Assembly (NCBI GenBank): GCA_019359215.1
Contig: JAHHHS010000008.1
Span: 62,001 to 126,000, forward strand
DNA length: 64,000 nucleotides
Direction: 5' to 3'
Source of the DNA: Nostoc indistinguendum CM1-VF10
GTDB taxonomy: Bacteria; Cyanobacteriota; Cyanobacteriia; Cyanobacteriales; Nostocaceae
In this document: in pieces, positions 7,406 to 15,765 of the stretch
How the letters are laid out: each line of letters begins with the position of its first letter
Position numbering within the stretch: position 1 is the first letter of the stretch
The notes under the pieces: model-generated
What the model saw: the letters and a program-made list of their open reading frames with translations, nothing else
The model's database searches: none
What the model was told of the DNA's origin: nothing
Program-made: the position numbers and the translations under genes

Positions 7406-8656
7406 TTAATCATATCCCCCAAACATAAACAGAGAAACTTGTTGATCAGTAGCATTCATTAAAGCGTGGAGATTACCACCTTTTAGCATGGCAAAGTGTC
7501 CGGGTTGTAGTGTACGGATTTCAAAGCAGCGTTCTCGCTCTGGCATTTTGCACCAATCACCTACTACCATAAAGCCTTGTCCATCCATCATCAGAAAAAC
7601 TTCCTGATTATCACGATGGCGATGTAAACCAATCCCACAACTAGGATTGAGAACGTGCAAATCCATGTAATCTACGGCAAAGAATCGTTCAAAACCGTTG
7701 CCATGATTTTTGCTGCCAAAGGCGTTGAAGTTCCATGAGTTTAACTGGCGACCCAATTCAGGTTTACTGGAGTAGTTCCCATAATTAGACATCAAATTGC
7801 GATACTCCAAAAAGCCAACACCGCCGTGAGGGTTAGGACTGATACCTGTTCCCAAAAAGTGATCCCATCCCCGGAGGATCATGTTGAATTCGTAATGATA
7901 GTTTGCCCCATTTTGGGAGTCCCAAATTTTTTCACTAAAATCTGCCCAAGCAAGTTCCACATGGAGGGGTAACACAGGATGCATTGTGTTTGTGGGGGCA
8001 ACATCAAGTATATAGCGATCGCTTAATACTTCCCGGTTGAAGTCTGCAATGCTGCCATGTACTAAGTCATTACGTACTTGAAGTTCACCGCGATCGAGGG
8101 CATTGCGTCCCTTGTCGTCTAGCTGACTTCGCAGATCATTGCCTGGATAACCCCAAAATTCAACTTCATAGCGATCGCTCAGTGGATTATACGGCACCAA
8201 AAGCAAAGTAGGAGTTGCTACACCTGCGACTTTAATCCAGAGTTTAATTTTTTCTCCTAGTTTATGGTTGGCAGCAACGGATAATTTACTATCAGGACCC
8301 CCACGGTAAGAAACTCGCAAAAACGGTCCTGTCCAGTCTTCTACAGTTACCAAACCTCGAATCAAGAAGGTGTCGGTACTAACAAAGTCCTTGAGATTTT
8401 GCTTTTGGAAATCTGTTTTATTGTCCTGCTGAGTCGGGTCGAGAATATTAGCATCATTCCCCTGAGGTCCATATAAAACCAGGGATTCATAGGGAAATAA
8501 ATACTGGAACTCCCCAGTTAAATAAAAATCACGTTCAGCCGCTAGTTGGGCGCGTTCGAGAAAGTTCAACAACTTCAGCAGCGGATTACCCCGACTATAG
8601 TCAGGCGGGGTATTGGGATCAACTTTAAAAACACTGTCAGAATGAAGGATAAACAT
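7406..8656 (-). CDS. Two-domain protein: uncharacterised N-terminal domain plus C-terminal cupin
   Basis: A 416-residue protein. The C-terminal third is a cupin with the metal-binding style motif GIGLHRHRDNQEVFLMMDG and the second motif PGHFAMLKGGNLHAL. The N-terminal region (about 95-250) contains FLRVSYRGG, LGEKIKLWIKV, DRYEVEFWGYP and DDKGRNALDRGEL, which align with the neighbouring upstream protein (FLRLEYRSG, DAYEVEIWETL, DQMGRNGP), so the two genes are paralogues with the same architecture. The function is unknown; a metal-dependent oxygenase, isomerase or accessory role acting on a GMC oxidoreductase product is an inference. It lies 14 bp after the upstream cupin part and is the last clear member of the operon. 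Confidence 0.8.
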   Translation of the reverse strand: MFILHSDSVFKVDPNTPPDYSRGNPLLKLLNFLERAQLAAERDFYLTGEFQYLFPYESLVLYGPQGNDANILDPTQQDNKTDFQKQNLKDFVSTDTFLIRGLVTVEDWTGPFLRVSYRGGPDSKLSVAANHKLGEKIKLWIKVAGVATPTLLLVPYNPLSDRYEVEFWGYPGNDLRSQLDDKGRNALDRGELQVRNDLVHGSIADFNREVLSDRYILDVAPTNTMHPVLPLHVELAWADFSEKIWDSQNGANYHYEFNMILRGWDHFLGTGISPNPHGGVGFLEYRNLMSNYGNYSSKPELGRQLNSWNFNAFGSKNHGNGFERFFAVDYMDLHVLNPSCGIGLHRHRDNQEVFLMMDGQGFMVVGDWCKMPERERCFEIRTLQPGHFAMLKGGNLHALMNATDQQVSLFMFGGYD

Positions 8657-8670
8657 GGCAAAGGTTAAGA

Positions 8671-9201
8671 TTAGATTGTGTGATACAAGAAAGCAACAAA
8701 TTTTAGGGGTTTTGTACCAGGGTTACGAATGCCATGCATCCCACCGCTCTTGGTGAAAATAACGCTACCTGGTTTCACTGGGAGTTCTTTAAATTCGCGG
8801 CTCCCCAGTCCCATAACTTGACGTTTTACAGTCGGGTATTTGTCTGTTGCGGGATCGTCGCCGGCACGCATATAGGCGATGCCCTCTCCCTCGGTGATGT
8901 AATACAATTCTTCCGTACCAATATGTTGATGAGTGCCTTCCACAGTGCCGGGAGGAATTGTTACTTCGTGGAAGAAGATGTTGGAACCGCCTAGTTCTCG
9001 TTGAACAATCCAACGCATATCAATAATGTTGTTGTCTGCTCGATCTGGATTGTCGCCATCCATCATGGCATTCCGATAGCGCACAGGCTTAATGTCCGGT
9101 GCTTGTAAAAACCAACCGCGCTGGAAGTTGATTAGGTAGTTGAGATCCTCAATGGTATTTTGCTGTGAACTGGGTTCTTGGGTGCGTGGTTCTTGGTGCG
9201 A
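8671..9201 (-). CDS. C-terminal cupin half of an interrupted two-domain protein
   Basis: The frame is open from just after the TGA at 9202-9204 down to 8671. It encodes SQQNTIEDLNYLINFQRGW, VRYRNAMM and then a cupin with GTVEGTHQHIGTEELYYITEGEG and PGSVIFTKSGGMHGI. It is in the same frame as the preceding ORF and corresponds to residues of the intact paralogue that span the junction. No ATG follows the stop before 9066; a GTG at 9084 is the earliest near-canonical start and neither has a Shine-Dalgarno. If translated separately it would be a 131-137-residue cupin; otherwise it requires UGA readthrough. Cupin assignment is firm, independent expression is doubtful. Confidence 0.7.
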   Translation of the reverse strand, partial: SHQEPRTQEPSSQQNTIEDLNYLINFQRGWFLQAPDIKPVRYRNAMMDGDNPDRADNNIIDMRWIVQRELGGSNIFFHEVTIPPGTVEGTHQHIGTEELYYITEGEGIAYMRAGDDPATDKYPTVKRQVMGLGSREFKELPVKPGSVIFTKSGGMHGIRNPGTKPLKFVAFLYHTI

Positions 9202-9813
9202 TCACGAATAGTCATTATCCCAACATGCATCAGCATCACTAATTTGGTAGCCAGTGGGTAAATTGCGATCGTTTTCACGAAATGCCAATTCTATCTGTGT
9301 AAGTGCTTTGATATCTCGCAAAGCTGGGTTAAATGCCTTGACTCGCGTAATCGGACCATTGCGCCCCATCTGATCCAAAATCTGAAAATCGTGGTAACTG
9401 GTGGCGGGAGCTTCTAGGGTTTCCCAAATCTCCACCTCGTAAGCATCAATCCACGGGCAATAGTGCAGCTTGACCCTGGACTCTGCTTTTTTGCTTTCAT
9501 CTTCTGGTAACAGCCTCACCCAGGCAATCACATCACTACCGAGCAACCGCTTTTTCTCGCGTACCTGCTCTACTAAACGACCGGATCTGTATTCCAGCCG
9601 CAGAAAATTACTGATAAACTTTCCATCGAGATATACTTCTCCCTTCAGGGCATTGATACCCAAGTAACTGCGAACCTCTCGCACATTGTAACGGTAGCGG
9701 GGGCTGCGGGTAGCGTTAAGGTATTCAGCATGGTAAATGTGATCGGGAAAGAAGACGACTTTGAAAATCTCGTTCCACGGATTACTTTGAATATCGTTAA
9801 ATGCTGGATCCAT
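9202..9813 (-). CDS. N-terminal half of an interrupted two-domain cupin protein
   Basis: A 203-residue ORF homologous to the N-terminal domain of the 7406-8656 protein (FLRLEYRSG, DVIAWVRLLP, DAYEVEIWETL, DQMGRNGP, LTQIELAF). It ends NDYS then TGA, and the same frame continues directly into the cupin half, giving a 380-residue protein if read through. The start ATG is 4 bp after the GMC oxidoreductase stop, so translation is probably coupled. Function unknown. The stop is flanked by an imperfect repeat of CCAAGAACC, so local slippage or a point mutation could have produced it. Confidence 0.7.
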   Translation of the reverse strand: MDPAFNDIQSNPWNEIFKVVFFPDHIYHAEYLNATRSPRYRYNVREVRSYLGINALKGEVYLDGKFISNFLRLEYRSGRLVEQVREKKRLLGSDVIAWVRLLPEDESKKAESRVKLHYCPWIDAYEVEIWETLEAPATSYHDFQILDQMGRNGPITRVKAFNPALRDIKALTQIELAFRENDRNLPTGYQISDADACWDNDYS

Positions 9814-9817
9814 AAAG

Positions 9818-11659
9818 TTAAAGCCTCTTAAGTAATTCGTCAGCTACCCGAAAAGAATTGGCCTGAATTGTCAAGGTTGGGTTTGCGCCTCCCGAAGTGG
9901 GCATAAATGAGCCATCGGTGACATAGAGGTTATCAAAGTCCCAAGCTTTGCAATTGCGGTCTAGCACTGAGTCTTTGCGGTCAGTACCAAACCTTGCTCC
10001 TCCAAGAATGTGGTTAGCAATCCGTGCCAAGGCGTTTTCTGCCAGGTATACGCCACCCTGACCTTGAAATTCAAATTTGAATTCGCCTGGAATTGTATTA
10101 CCACCCAGCTTCAAAACCTGACCACACATTTCAGCCAAGGTATCCATGAGATATCTGTCGTGGCTGTGCCATTCTTTGATGATGTGAGCCACAGGACGAC
10201 CCCATTTATCTTGAATCGTGGGATGGAGTTCAATCCGATTGGTCTTTAGGGGTACTTGATTGGCCATAAAGCTGACGGATAAACCTCTACCCATGTTGTT
10301 GTCCAAAAAGTCCGTCAACCCTTGAGCCGCTAAACTGGTGTTCTCGATAAAGCCTTTCCAAAGAGTGTCTAAATCCCGACTACCGTGGGTACGCCCCAAA
10401 GAGATAGGCAAGGCTTGATCGGAAGTATTGTTGTAGATTGCTCCACCGGCCCAAAGACCTCTGCTCTTGAGAAAGTCGTCAGTAGCGCAAGCATCGGTTG
10501 CCCAATCAGCATCAAGAGCTAGGGTCTTATCGCTACGGGTGGGCATAAGGGCGCTAGCACCTCCAAAACAGTGGGTAAGGAAGTATTTACCCAGTAAATC
10601 ATTTTGGTTGATGCGTTTGTTAAATTCGGAACTGAGCTGTGCTGACAGCTTCAGCAACCGAATCGATTCAATGGCAGAACAGGCTACGATTACCAACTTT
10701 CCTTGAACAAACCGGGTTTTACCACTCGGATCGCGGTATGCTACTCGGCTGACTTTCGACCCTTCACTTTCTAGATGGGTGACTACGCAGTTTGTGCGAA
10801 TTTCAAAGTTTGGTAAATTAGCGATCGGGCTGAGTAAAGATACCCAAGTATTCGATTTCACACCCAAAGGGCAGCCAAAGCGATTTACATAACTGGTTTT
10901 GAGGGTTTCAGGGTCTTTGGGAACTTTGCGTCCACTCGGTTCATGATCGCGGGTAATCACCGCTAGAGGTGCGCGGTATGGCTTAATTGGCTTACCATTA
11001 CCCAGCTGTTCACCTAGCTTATCCATACCAAATTTCGCATAGTTGCTAATTGGGTTAGGTTCTAGAGGCGGTTGATAGCTATCTTTACTAAAAGGCTTGA
11101 GCTGATTGTCGGCGGTGCCGTTAAGACCTACAAGGTATTCAGCTTTAACATAGTACGGTTCTAGCTCGTCGTAACTGACAGCCCAATCACGCGCTTCCCT
11201 TTGCACATCGCCATTTGGGTCATTCTTCAGGTCTTTACGTCCGGCATTAAAGCTTTGTAGACGTAAATCGGTAGGCGTAAAACGTAGCGAAACACCACCA
11301 TAAAGTTGAGTACCGCCGCCTGCCACTTGAGCTGTATAGCCTTCAATTGTGGCTCTATCTTGTCCATTGGGATCACGATAGATATGCGGCTCGTCGTTAA
11401 TATCTGGTTCAACGTGGCTAGAATAAAAGGCTTCGTTCTGATTAGCAACTCCAGGAATGCGGATGCGCTTTTCTGGTCCATCAGCAAACAATTCGTCACG
11501 CTTAAAGTCACTTAACCCCTGAGGACTCTGATACTGGGGTCTAAATAGTGGACCTTTTTCCAGAATCAGCACTGATTTCCCAGCCTTCGCTAAAGTGTAG
11601 GCAATAGGGGAACCTCCAGCGCCACTACCAATGATCACTACATCAAATTCAGTTTGCAT
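9818..11659 (-). CDS. GMC-family FAD oxidoreductase
   Basis: A flavoprotein of 613 residues that should oxidise an alcohol or sugar. The N-terminal FAD motif is VVIIGSGAGGSPIAYTLAKA (GSGAGG 11-16) followed by an acidic strand end LILEKG. The C-terminal domain has HILGGARFGTD and DGSFMPTSGGANPTLTI, supplying the His and Asn of the GMC active site. The arrangement is closest to the large subunits of gluconate, sorbitol or fructose dehydrogenases, which pair with a small GADH3 subunit; the gene directly upstream encodes a GADH3-like protein. AGGAGA lies 6 bp before the ATG. Residue-level substrate prediction is not possible. No cytochrome c subunit gene is seen, so the electron acceptor is unknown. 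Confidence 0.88.
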   Translation of the reverse strand: MQTEFDVVIIGSGAGGSPIAYTLAKAGKSVLILEKGPLFRPQYQSPQGLSDFKRDELFADGPEKRIRIPGVANQNEAFYSSHVEPDINDEPHIYRDPNGQDRATIEGYTAQVAGGGTQLYGGVSLRFTPTDLRLQSFNAGRKDLKNDPNGDVQREARDWAVSYDELEPYYVKAEYLVGLNGTADNQLKPFSKDSYQPPLEPNPISNYAKFGMDKLGEQLGNGKPIKPYRAPLAVITRDHEPSGRKVPKDPETLKTSYVNRFGCPLGVKSNTWVSLLSPIANLPNFEIRTNCVVTHLESEGSKVSRVAYRDPSGKTRFVQGKLVIVACSAIESIRLLKLSAQLSSEFNKRINQNDLLGKYFLTHCFGGASALMPTRSDKTLALDADWATDACATDDFLKSRGLWAGGAIYNNTSDQALPISLGRTHGSRDLDTLWKGFIENTSLAAQGLTDFLDNNMGRGLSVSFMANQVPLKTNRIELHPTIQDKWGRPVAHIIKEWHSHDRYLMDTLAEMCGQVLKLGGNTIPGEFKFEFQGQGGVYLAENALARIANHILGGARFGTDRKDSVLDRNCKAWDFDNLYVTDGSFMPTSGGANPTLTIQANSFRVADELLKRL

Positions 11660-11682
11660 ACATCTTCTCCTGAGGATATCAA

Positions 11683-12756
11683 TTAGCCCCGATAATCGCT
11701 GTTAAGTCCAAGGGGTGGTTCTATAGCTTTGCGCCAATCAAATAGAGTTTTGCCGTTCTGATCTCTATATCTTTCTGATAGATAAGCCCAACCTGTTCCT
11801 CCCACGTTGCCACCATATTTAGGATGAGAAAAAGCACCTGTAAATGTGTGACGACGCAGTAATTGGAGGAAGAAACGGGGTTCTTGGTATTGTTGATAAT
11901 TCCAACCGTTGACTTGGTTAGTAGCCATTTCGTTATACAGGTCAATGTATAACTCTTTAGAGACATCTTTAGGTTCAACGTAGGGATTACGCTGTCTCAA
12001 TATCCGGTTAATTTGATTTAAGCAAATTTTGTAATCAATTAAATGATGGTTTTCTTCTCTAGCTAAAATGTTGTCAATAAAGTTTGCGGCTCCTACGGAT
12101 TCATCTAGACGATAAGCATAGGCGTATTGTACTTGCTTATCTTGTTTACCCAAAAAATTGTAATGACGCTTCAAAAAGTTCTCCCCTTCTTCAGTTCGAA
12201 AAGGCAAAATATGATCTACTAATCGAGCTACGATGTCGAATTCCCAATCTTCAAAGTTTAGTGGTTCAGTACATAATTGGGTAAAAAATCTTGACCATAA
12301 TTGCCCGTTATCAAGCTGGGCCCGCTGGGGATTTATTGGGTCTATAATCGCCTGCCCATCGATGATAAATTTATAGGTATGAAATTGCGCTTTAGGTACC
12401 ACAATCGATAAAGCATAATATCCTGTGGCTTCCCCGATAAAGTTGACAGGCTTGAGTGGGATTGGCTCATAAAGGTTGGCGAAAGTCCCGATTACAGCAA
12501 CATTTTTTGGCGGTGTTGCCCCTTGTTGCTGATATAAGAAAGTTACTACATTGGAAGAATAACTTTTAACAAAATCTTTGCCATCGCTGTAATTATCGAT
12601 AATTGGAAATCGCCAAGGTTCCGCAATGCGAGAGCGTGGATCATCGTCAGTTAATTGCCCAAAGTTATGACGAGGATCTTTATTATCTCTAGCGAGAAAT
12701 TTAGTGCAGTGGTTTAGTACATACTGGTCGTCTGTGTTTAAAATTTCAACAGCCAT
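11683..12756 (-). CDS. Carbohydrate-binding-like (E-set) domain fused to a gluconate dehydrogenase subunit 3-like domain
   Basis: From the ATG at 12756 (MAVEILN), preceded by AGGAG at 7 bp, the protein has 357 residues; a longer frame to 12789 lacks support. Residues about 68-145 (KNVAVIGTFANLYEPIPL, YALSIVV, HTYKFIIDG) look like the E-set/CBM48-AMPK type glycogen-binding fold. Residues about 170-345 end in FFLQLLRRHTFTGAFSHPKY-GGN, the signature of the GADH3 (subunit 3) family that partners GMC dehydrogenases. It is the first gene of the operon, 23 bp before the GMC gene. A plausible role is a substrate-docking small subunit for the flavoprotein. No Tat signal is visible, unlike periplasmic GADH3 subunits. 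Confidence 0.75.
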   Translation of the reverse strand: MAVEILNTDDQYVLNHCTKFLARDNKDPRHNFGQLTDDDPRSRIAEPWRFPIIDNYSDGKDFVKSYSSNVVTFLYQQQGATPPKNVAVIGTFANLYEPIPLKPVNFIGEATGYYALSIVVPKAQFHTYKFIIDGQAIIDPINPQRAQLDNGQLWSRFFTQLCTEPLNFEDWEFDIVARLVDHILPFRTEEGENFLKRHYNFLGKQDKQVQYAYAYRLDESVGAANFIDNILAREENHHLIDYKICLNQINRILRQRNPYVEPKDVSKELYIDLYNEMATNQVNGWNYQQYQEPRFFLQLLRRHTFTGAFSHPKYGGNVGGTGWAYLSERYRDQNGKTLFDWRKAIEPPLGLNSDYRG

Positions 12757-12941
12757 GAATTTTTCTCCTGGTAGATATCTATCGACCAAATCAAGTCAGA
12801 AGGAATCGCAGCAATCAGCATTTTGGAATCAATCCAAGTTAGCTTTGCCGGACTACACAAAAAAGTGGTGTTTATTGGAACAATAATAACTTTAACCTTT
12901 CCGGAAAACTAACTAATGATTTCCGAAAAAATGATTAAATT
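12757..12941 (-). promoter_or_regulatory. Likely promoter region of the GADH3-GMC-cupin operon
   Basis: This 185-bp gap separates the decayed quinone oxidoreductase from the operon on the same strand. It is the only sizeable gap upstream of the tightly packed genes, so the operon promoter should lie here. No NtcA-type GTA-N8-TAC site was recognised. Confidence 0.4.
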
Positions 12942-13930
12942 TCATCCGTGGTGTTCTGGATTAGGCACGAGGATAATTTTACCAAATGCCTGTTTTGCCT
13001 CAATTCGCTCGTGAGCAAAACTTGCTTCTTGTAGGGGCAAAACGGAGTCAATCACAGGTTGAAATATTCCCTGGGCGAAGTGTTGCAAAATTTGGTCGAA
13101 ATCTTGCGGTTGAATCAGAGCAAATGAACCGTGAATGCTGGCATTTTTCATCAGTAGATCCAATCCATGACATTAATTTCTGCCACATCACCACTGAGAG
13201 TCCCAGCACAAACAATCCGCCCTTTTTTTGCCAGCATACTAATAGACGATCGCAATGTTGTACGTCCTACTAAGTCAAGAATGAGAGTGGCACCTTGCCC
13301 CTCGGTTATCTTGATTACCTGCTCTACTAAATCAGGAGAGTGGCGATCAAGGATAAAATCGGCTCCTAGTTGGTATAGTTGCTCTGTCTTGTTCTTGTCA
13401 CTGATGGCAATCACTTGGGCATTTTGCCAACGGGCAATTTGAATTGCAGAGGTTCCCACTCCACTGGATGCTGCATGGATCACAATTCGCTCAACTGGCG
13501 CGATCGCCCCGTTATAAAATAGGGCAATCCAAGCAGTTGTGAAAGCTAAACCAATACTCGCCGCTCCAATGTAACTCAGTTGATCGGGAATGTCGTGTAA
13601 TTGCTTAACTGGTAGCGTGGTGTATTCCGCATAAGCACCATTTCTTTCTCTTCCCAGGGCTTCAAAAGTGGCAACAATGCGATCGCCTATTTGCCAATCT
13701 GTTACCCCTGCACCTAATTCCACGATTTCCCCTGCTACATCCATACCCAAAAGATGGGGGAGACTTTTTTGAATGAAAAACTGTCCTGAGCGGTGAAATA
13801 TATCTGTGTGATTTACTGTAGCAGCATGAACCTTGACTAATACCTCATTGGCCATGGGTATCGGGGTAGGAAAGGTTTCGTAGTGCAGTACTTCTGCACC
13901 TCCTGTTTCATGCATGACGATCGCTTTCAT
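12942..13930 (-). pseudogene. MDR-family quinone oxidoreductase, frameshifted
   Basis: A medium-chain reductase (NADPH:quinone oxidoreductase type) split in two frames. The upstream part starts at ATG 13930 (MKAIVMHETGGAEVL, with GGGAG 7 bp upstream) and contains HAASSGVGTSAIQIA of the NADP-binding fold, ending INVMDWIY. The downstream part continues MDLLMKNASIHGSFAL to the normal C-terminus. A 5-bp tandem duplication (ATCCA ATCCA on the plus strand, 13158-13167) causes the shift: removing one unit restores INVMDLLMKNA. Everything else looks intact, so the lesion seems recent. A sequencing error or a phase-variable slip is also possible. Confidence 0.85.
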
Positions 13931-13966
13931 GAGTGTACTCCCATATACCATGACCAAGCCATTATT

Positions 13967-14278
13967 TTATTGAGAAAGAATCAAGACGCTATAAGGGCCA
14001 ATGCCAACATTGGCACGGAAGGACATACCATCGGAATCATTGGGATTGCTCCGATCTGCAAAGGTGTCATAACCAGAATGGTTGCCAAAATCTGGGCTGT
14101 AACCATTCCAGTCGCTATTAAACCTTACCCACCAAGTTCCGCCTCCAGGAAAGCCCAGGCTATAGTGATCGTAGGAGCGATCGCCCATATTCACAATCAC
14201 AACTACATCATCCCCTGCCCCGCCGTTATCCCAACGATGGAAGGCTATAACCGGAATGGCACTAAGAAAAGCTCTAAG
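13967..14278 (-). pseudogene. 3' remnant of a GH13 (alpha-amylase/branching-enzyme-like) gene
   Basis: The frame encodes VIAFHRWDNGGAGDDVVVIV followed by NMGDRSYDHYSLGFPGGG and a C-terminal beta domain ending GIGPYSVLILSQ, typical of the C-terminal domain of GH13 starch-active enzymes. The frame closes upstream at TAG (14279-14281) with no catalytic barrel. The remainder was probably deleted when IS elements, whose remnants follow, entered the region. Family-level assignment is by motif recall. Confidence 0.6.
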
Positions 14279-14580
14279 CTATGTGGAATAAGAGCTATAG
14301 CTTGAAATGCCGGACGAGCAGTAATGGCATAGACAGGCGATCGCTAATGGAGGAATGATGTACAGTTGTGCAAAAGTTTTTGGAGGTAGAAAAAGCTTAC
14401 TCGCCCGTGAAATACTATTTTTGAGACGAATAAGCCAAAATCAAAATTACTATTACTGTGACACTAAGAGTACAAATCCTCAATATGGAAAACGCTACAA
14501 TCTATTAAAACTGTTAGCGTTGAACTACTGGCTACTGATTTACCTATCCCCATATTTTTTGAAAGTAGAAGAAAAAGACG

Positions 14581-14775
14581 AAAGCCGAAAAAGCCGCCCT
14601 TGGTAAAACAGGATTTGTTCCAGTCGCAACTCGTTGGGTAATTGAACGCTCGAATGTTTGGATGGAACGATGCAAGAGTTTGGTCAAAAACTTTGAGCGA
14701 ACACTGGCTCATGAGACTGCCAAGCTCAATCTATGTTTTATCCGTCTCATGCTCAAGCGTTTAGCTCAGGCATAG
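14581..14775 (+). pseudogene. IS5-like transposase, C-terminal fragment
   Basis: Sixty-five codons in one frame end at TAG 14773-14775. They encode GKTGFVPVATRWVIERSNVW, then MERCKSLVKNFERTLAHETA, the final DDE-region motif (WVIERxN..W...R.L) of IS5-family transposases. The rest of the transposase is missing upstream, where only non-coding sequence is seen. Confidence 0.7.
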
Positions 14776-14843
14776 ATCTCAAATGGGTTCTATAGTTGCA
14801 AATAATCCTGGCTGAAAACAACGATGATTGCAGGTTGGGGGAT

Positions 14844-15393
14844 TTATAATTGCAGGTCGCTACATCTAGATAGTTGAGAATGATGCCGAGTTTTTTTTAA
14901 CTCAGAAACCAATTTCTCTTCTTGCTTGTGGCTTTGAGGACGAGGCACTTTTAGTTTTGCTCCTAATCGATATCGAACCCACGCATAAACCGTTGCATAC
15001 TCGATATCTTGTCCATGTTCTTGTTTCAACCATTCAACTATTACACCATAGCTACTAAAGCCTTTTCCTATTTTTAACTCCTCCTCAAGTGCTGCGTAGT
15101 TTACCGCCGTAGGCATCGCAGCATCATCGATTTTCCGTTTTGCACAAGAGTGCTTTTTTGATTTCTAATAAGCCTGAAATCCCATCAGTTCTGTACTTAT
15201 GCAACCATCTCGTGACTGTTGAAGTATCTCTTGCCAAGCGTTTTCCAATTTATTGCTGCTCCTTAACCTGTCCGCTTTTTATCCACCACAGCATAATAAG
15301 CTTTTCTTTCTGGCTTCCTAAGTTGGCTGTTTGTAGACGTTTTTTAAGTTCTTCTTCGCTCTCTGCGATTTCAATCTTAAAAGGGCGGCTCAT
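14844..15393 (-). pseudogene. IS630-like transposase N-terminal region, decayed
   Basis: From ATG 15393 the minus strand encodes SRPFKIEIAESEEELKKRLQ and IMLWWIKSGQVKEQQ, then an in-frame TAA, then IGKRLARDTSTVTRWLHKY (helix-turn-helix) and GISGLLEIKKA. After a frame change it continues MPTAVNYAALEEELKIGKGF, then GVIVEWLKQEHG and TVYAWVRYRLGAKLKVPRP, the winged-helix part of IS630-type orfA proteins. The DDE catalytic half is absent. At least two inactivating lesions are present. Confidence 0.7.
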
Positions 15394-15765
15394 GGTTATT
15401 TTAATTTATCGAGTTTGTTTTCTCCATTATATGCAGCTTCATATAAAATTGGTATTAGGACTCTCTGAGACTGTAATTAAATCCCATCCTAACTATCAAA
15501 AACTACGATCTTACGGCGTTATTACTGCTTAATTTTGTCCGAAGTATTGCTCAAGATATCTTTGACAATCTTGGGAAATGAATTTATAATCACTATCAAA
15601 TAGATATACTTTAATCTTCCGCCCAAAATTTAACATATTTTGGGCTGTTTTTATCGGATTTTTCTTAACATTCAACACTTTTGTGCGAGTATCTGTAAAT
15701 TGGGCAGAAAGCCCACTTTATAAGAACAAAGCAGGGGTATACGATTCTTCACAGGTTATTATTTC
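15394..15765. other. Intergenic region with a short decayed minus-strand frame
   Basis: The minus strand is open from 15717 to a TAA at 15529 and would end GRKIKVYLFDSDYKFISQDC...QYFGQN. It looks protein-like but has no start codon and no recognised family, so it is probably the tail of another decayed gene. GCCCAAAAT at about 15622 and ATTTTGGGC at about 15639 form a small hairpin. Promoter elements for the AAA+ gene should lie close to 15766. Confidence 0.35.
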
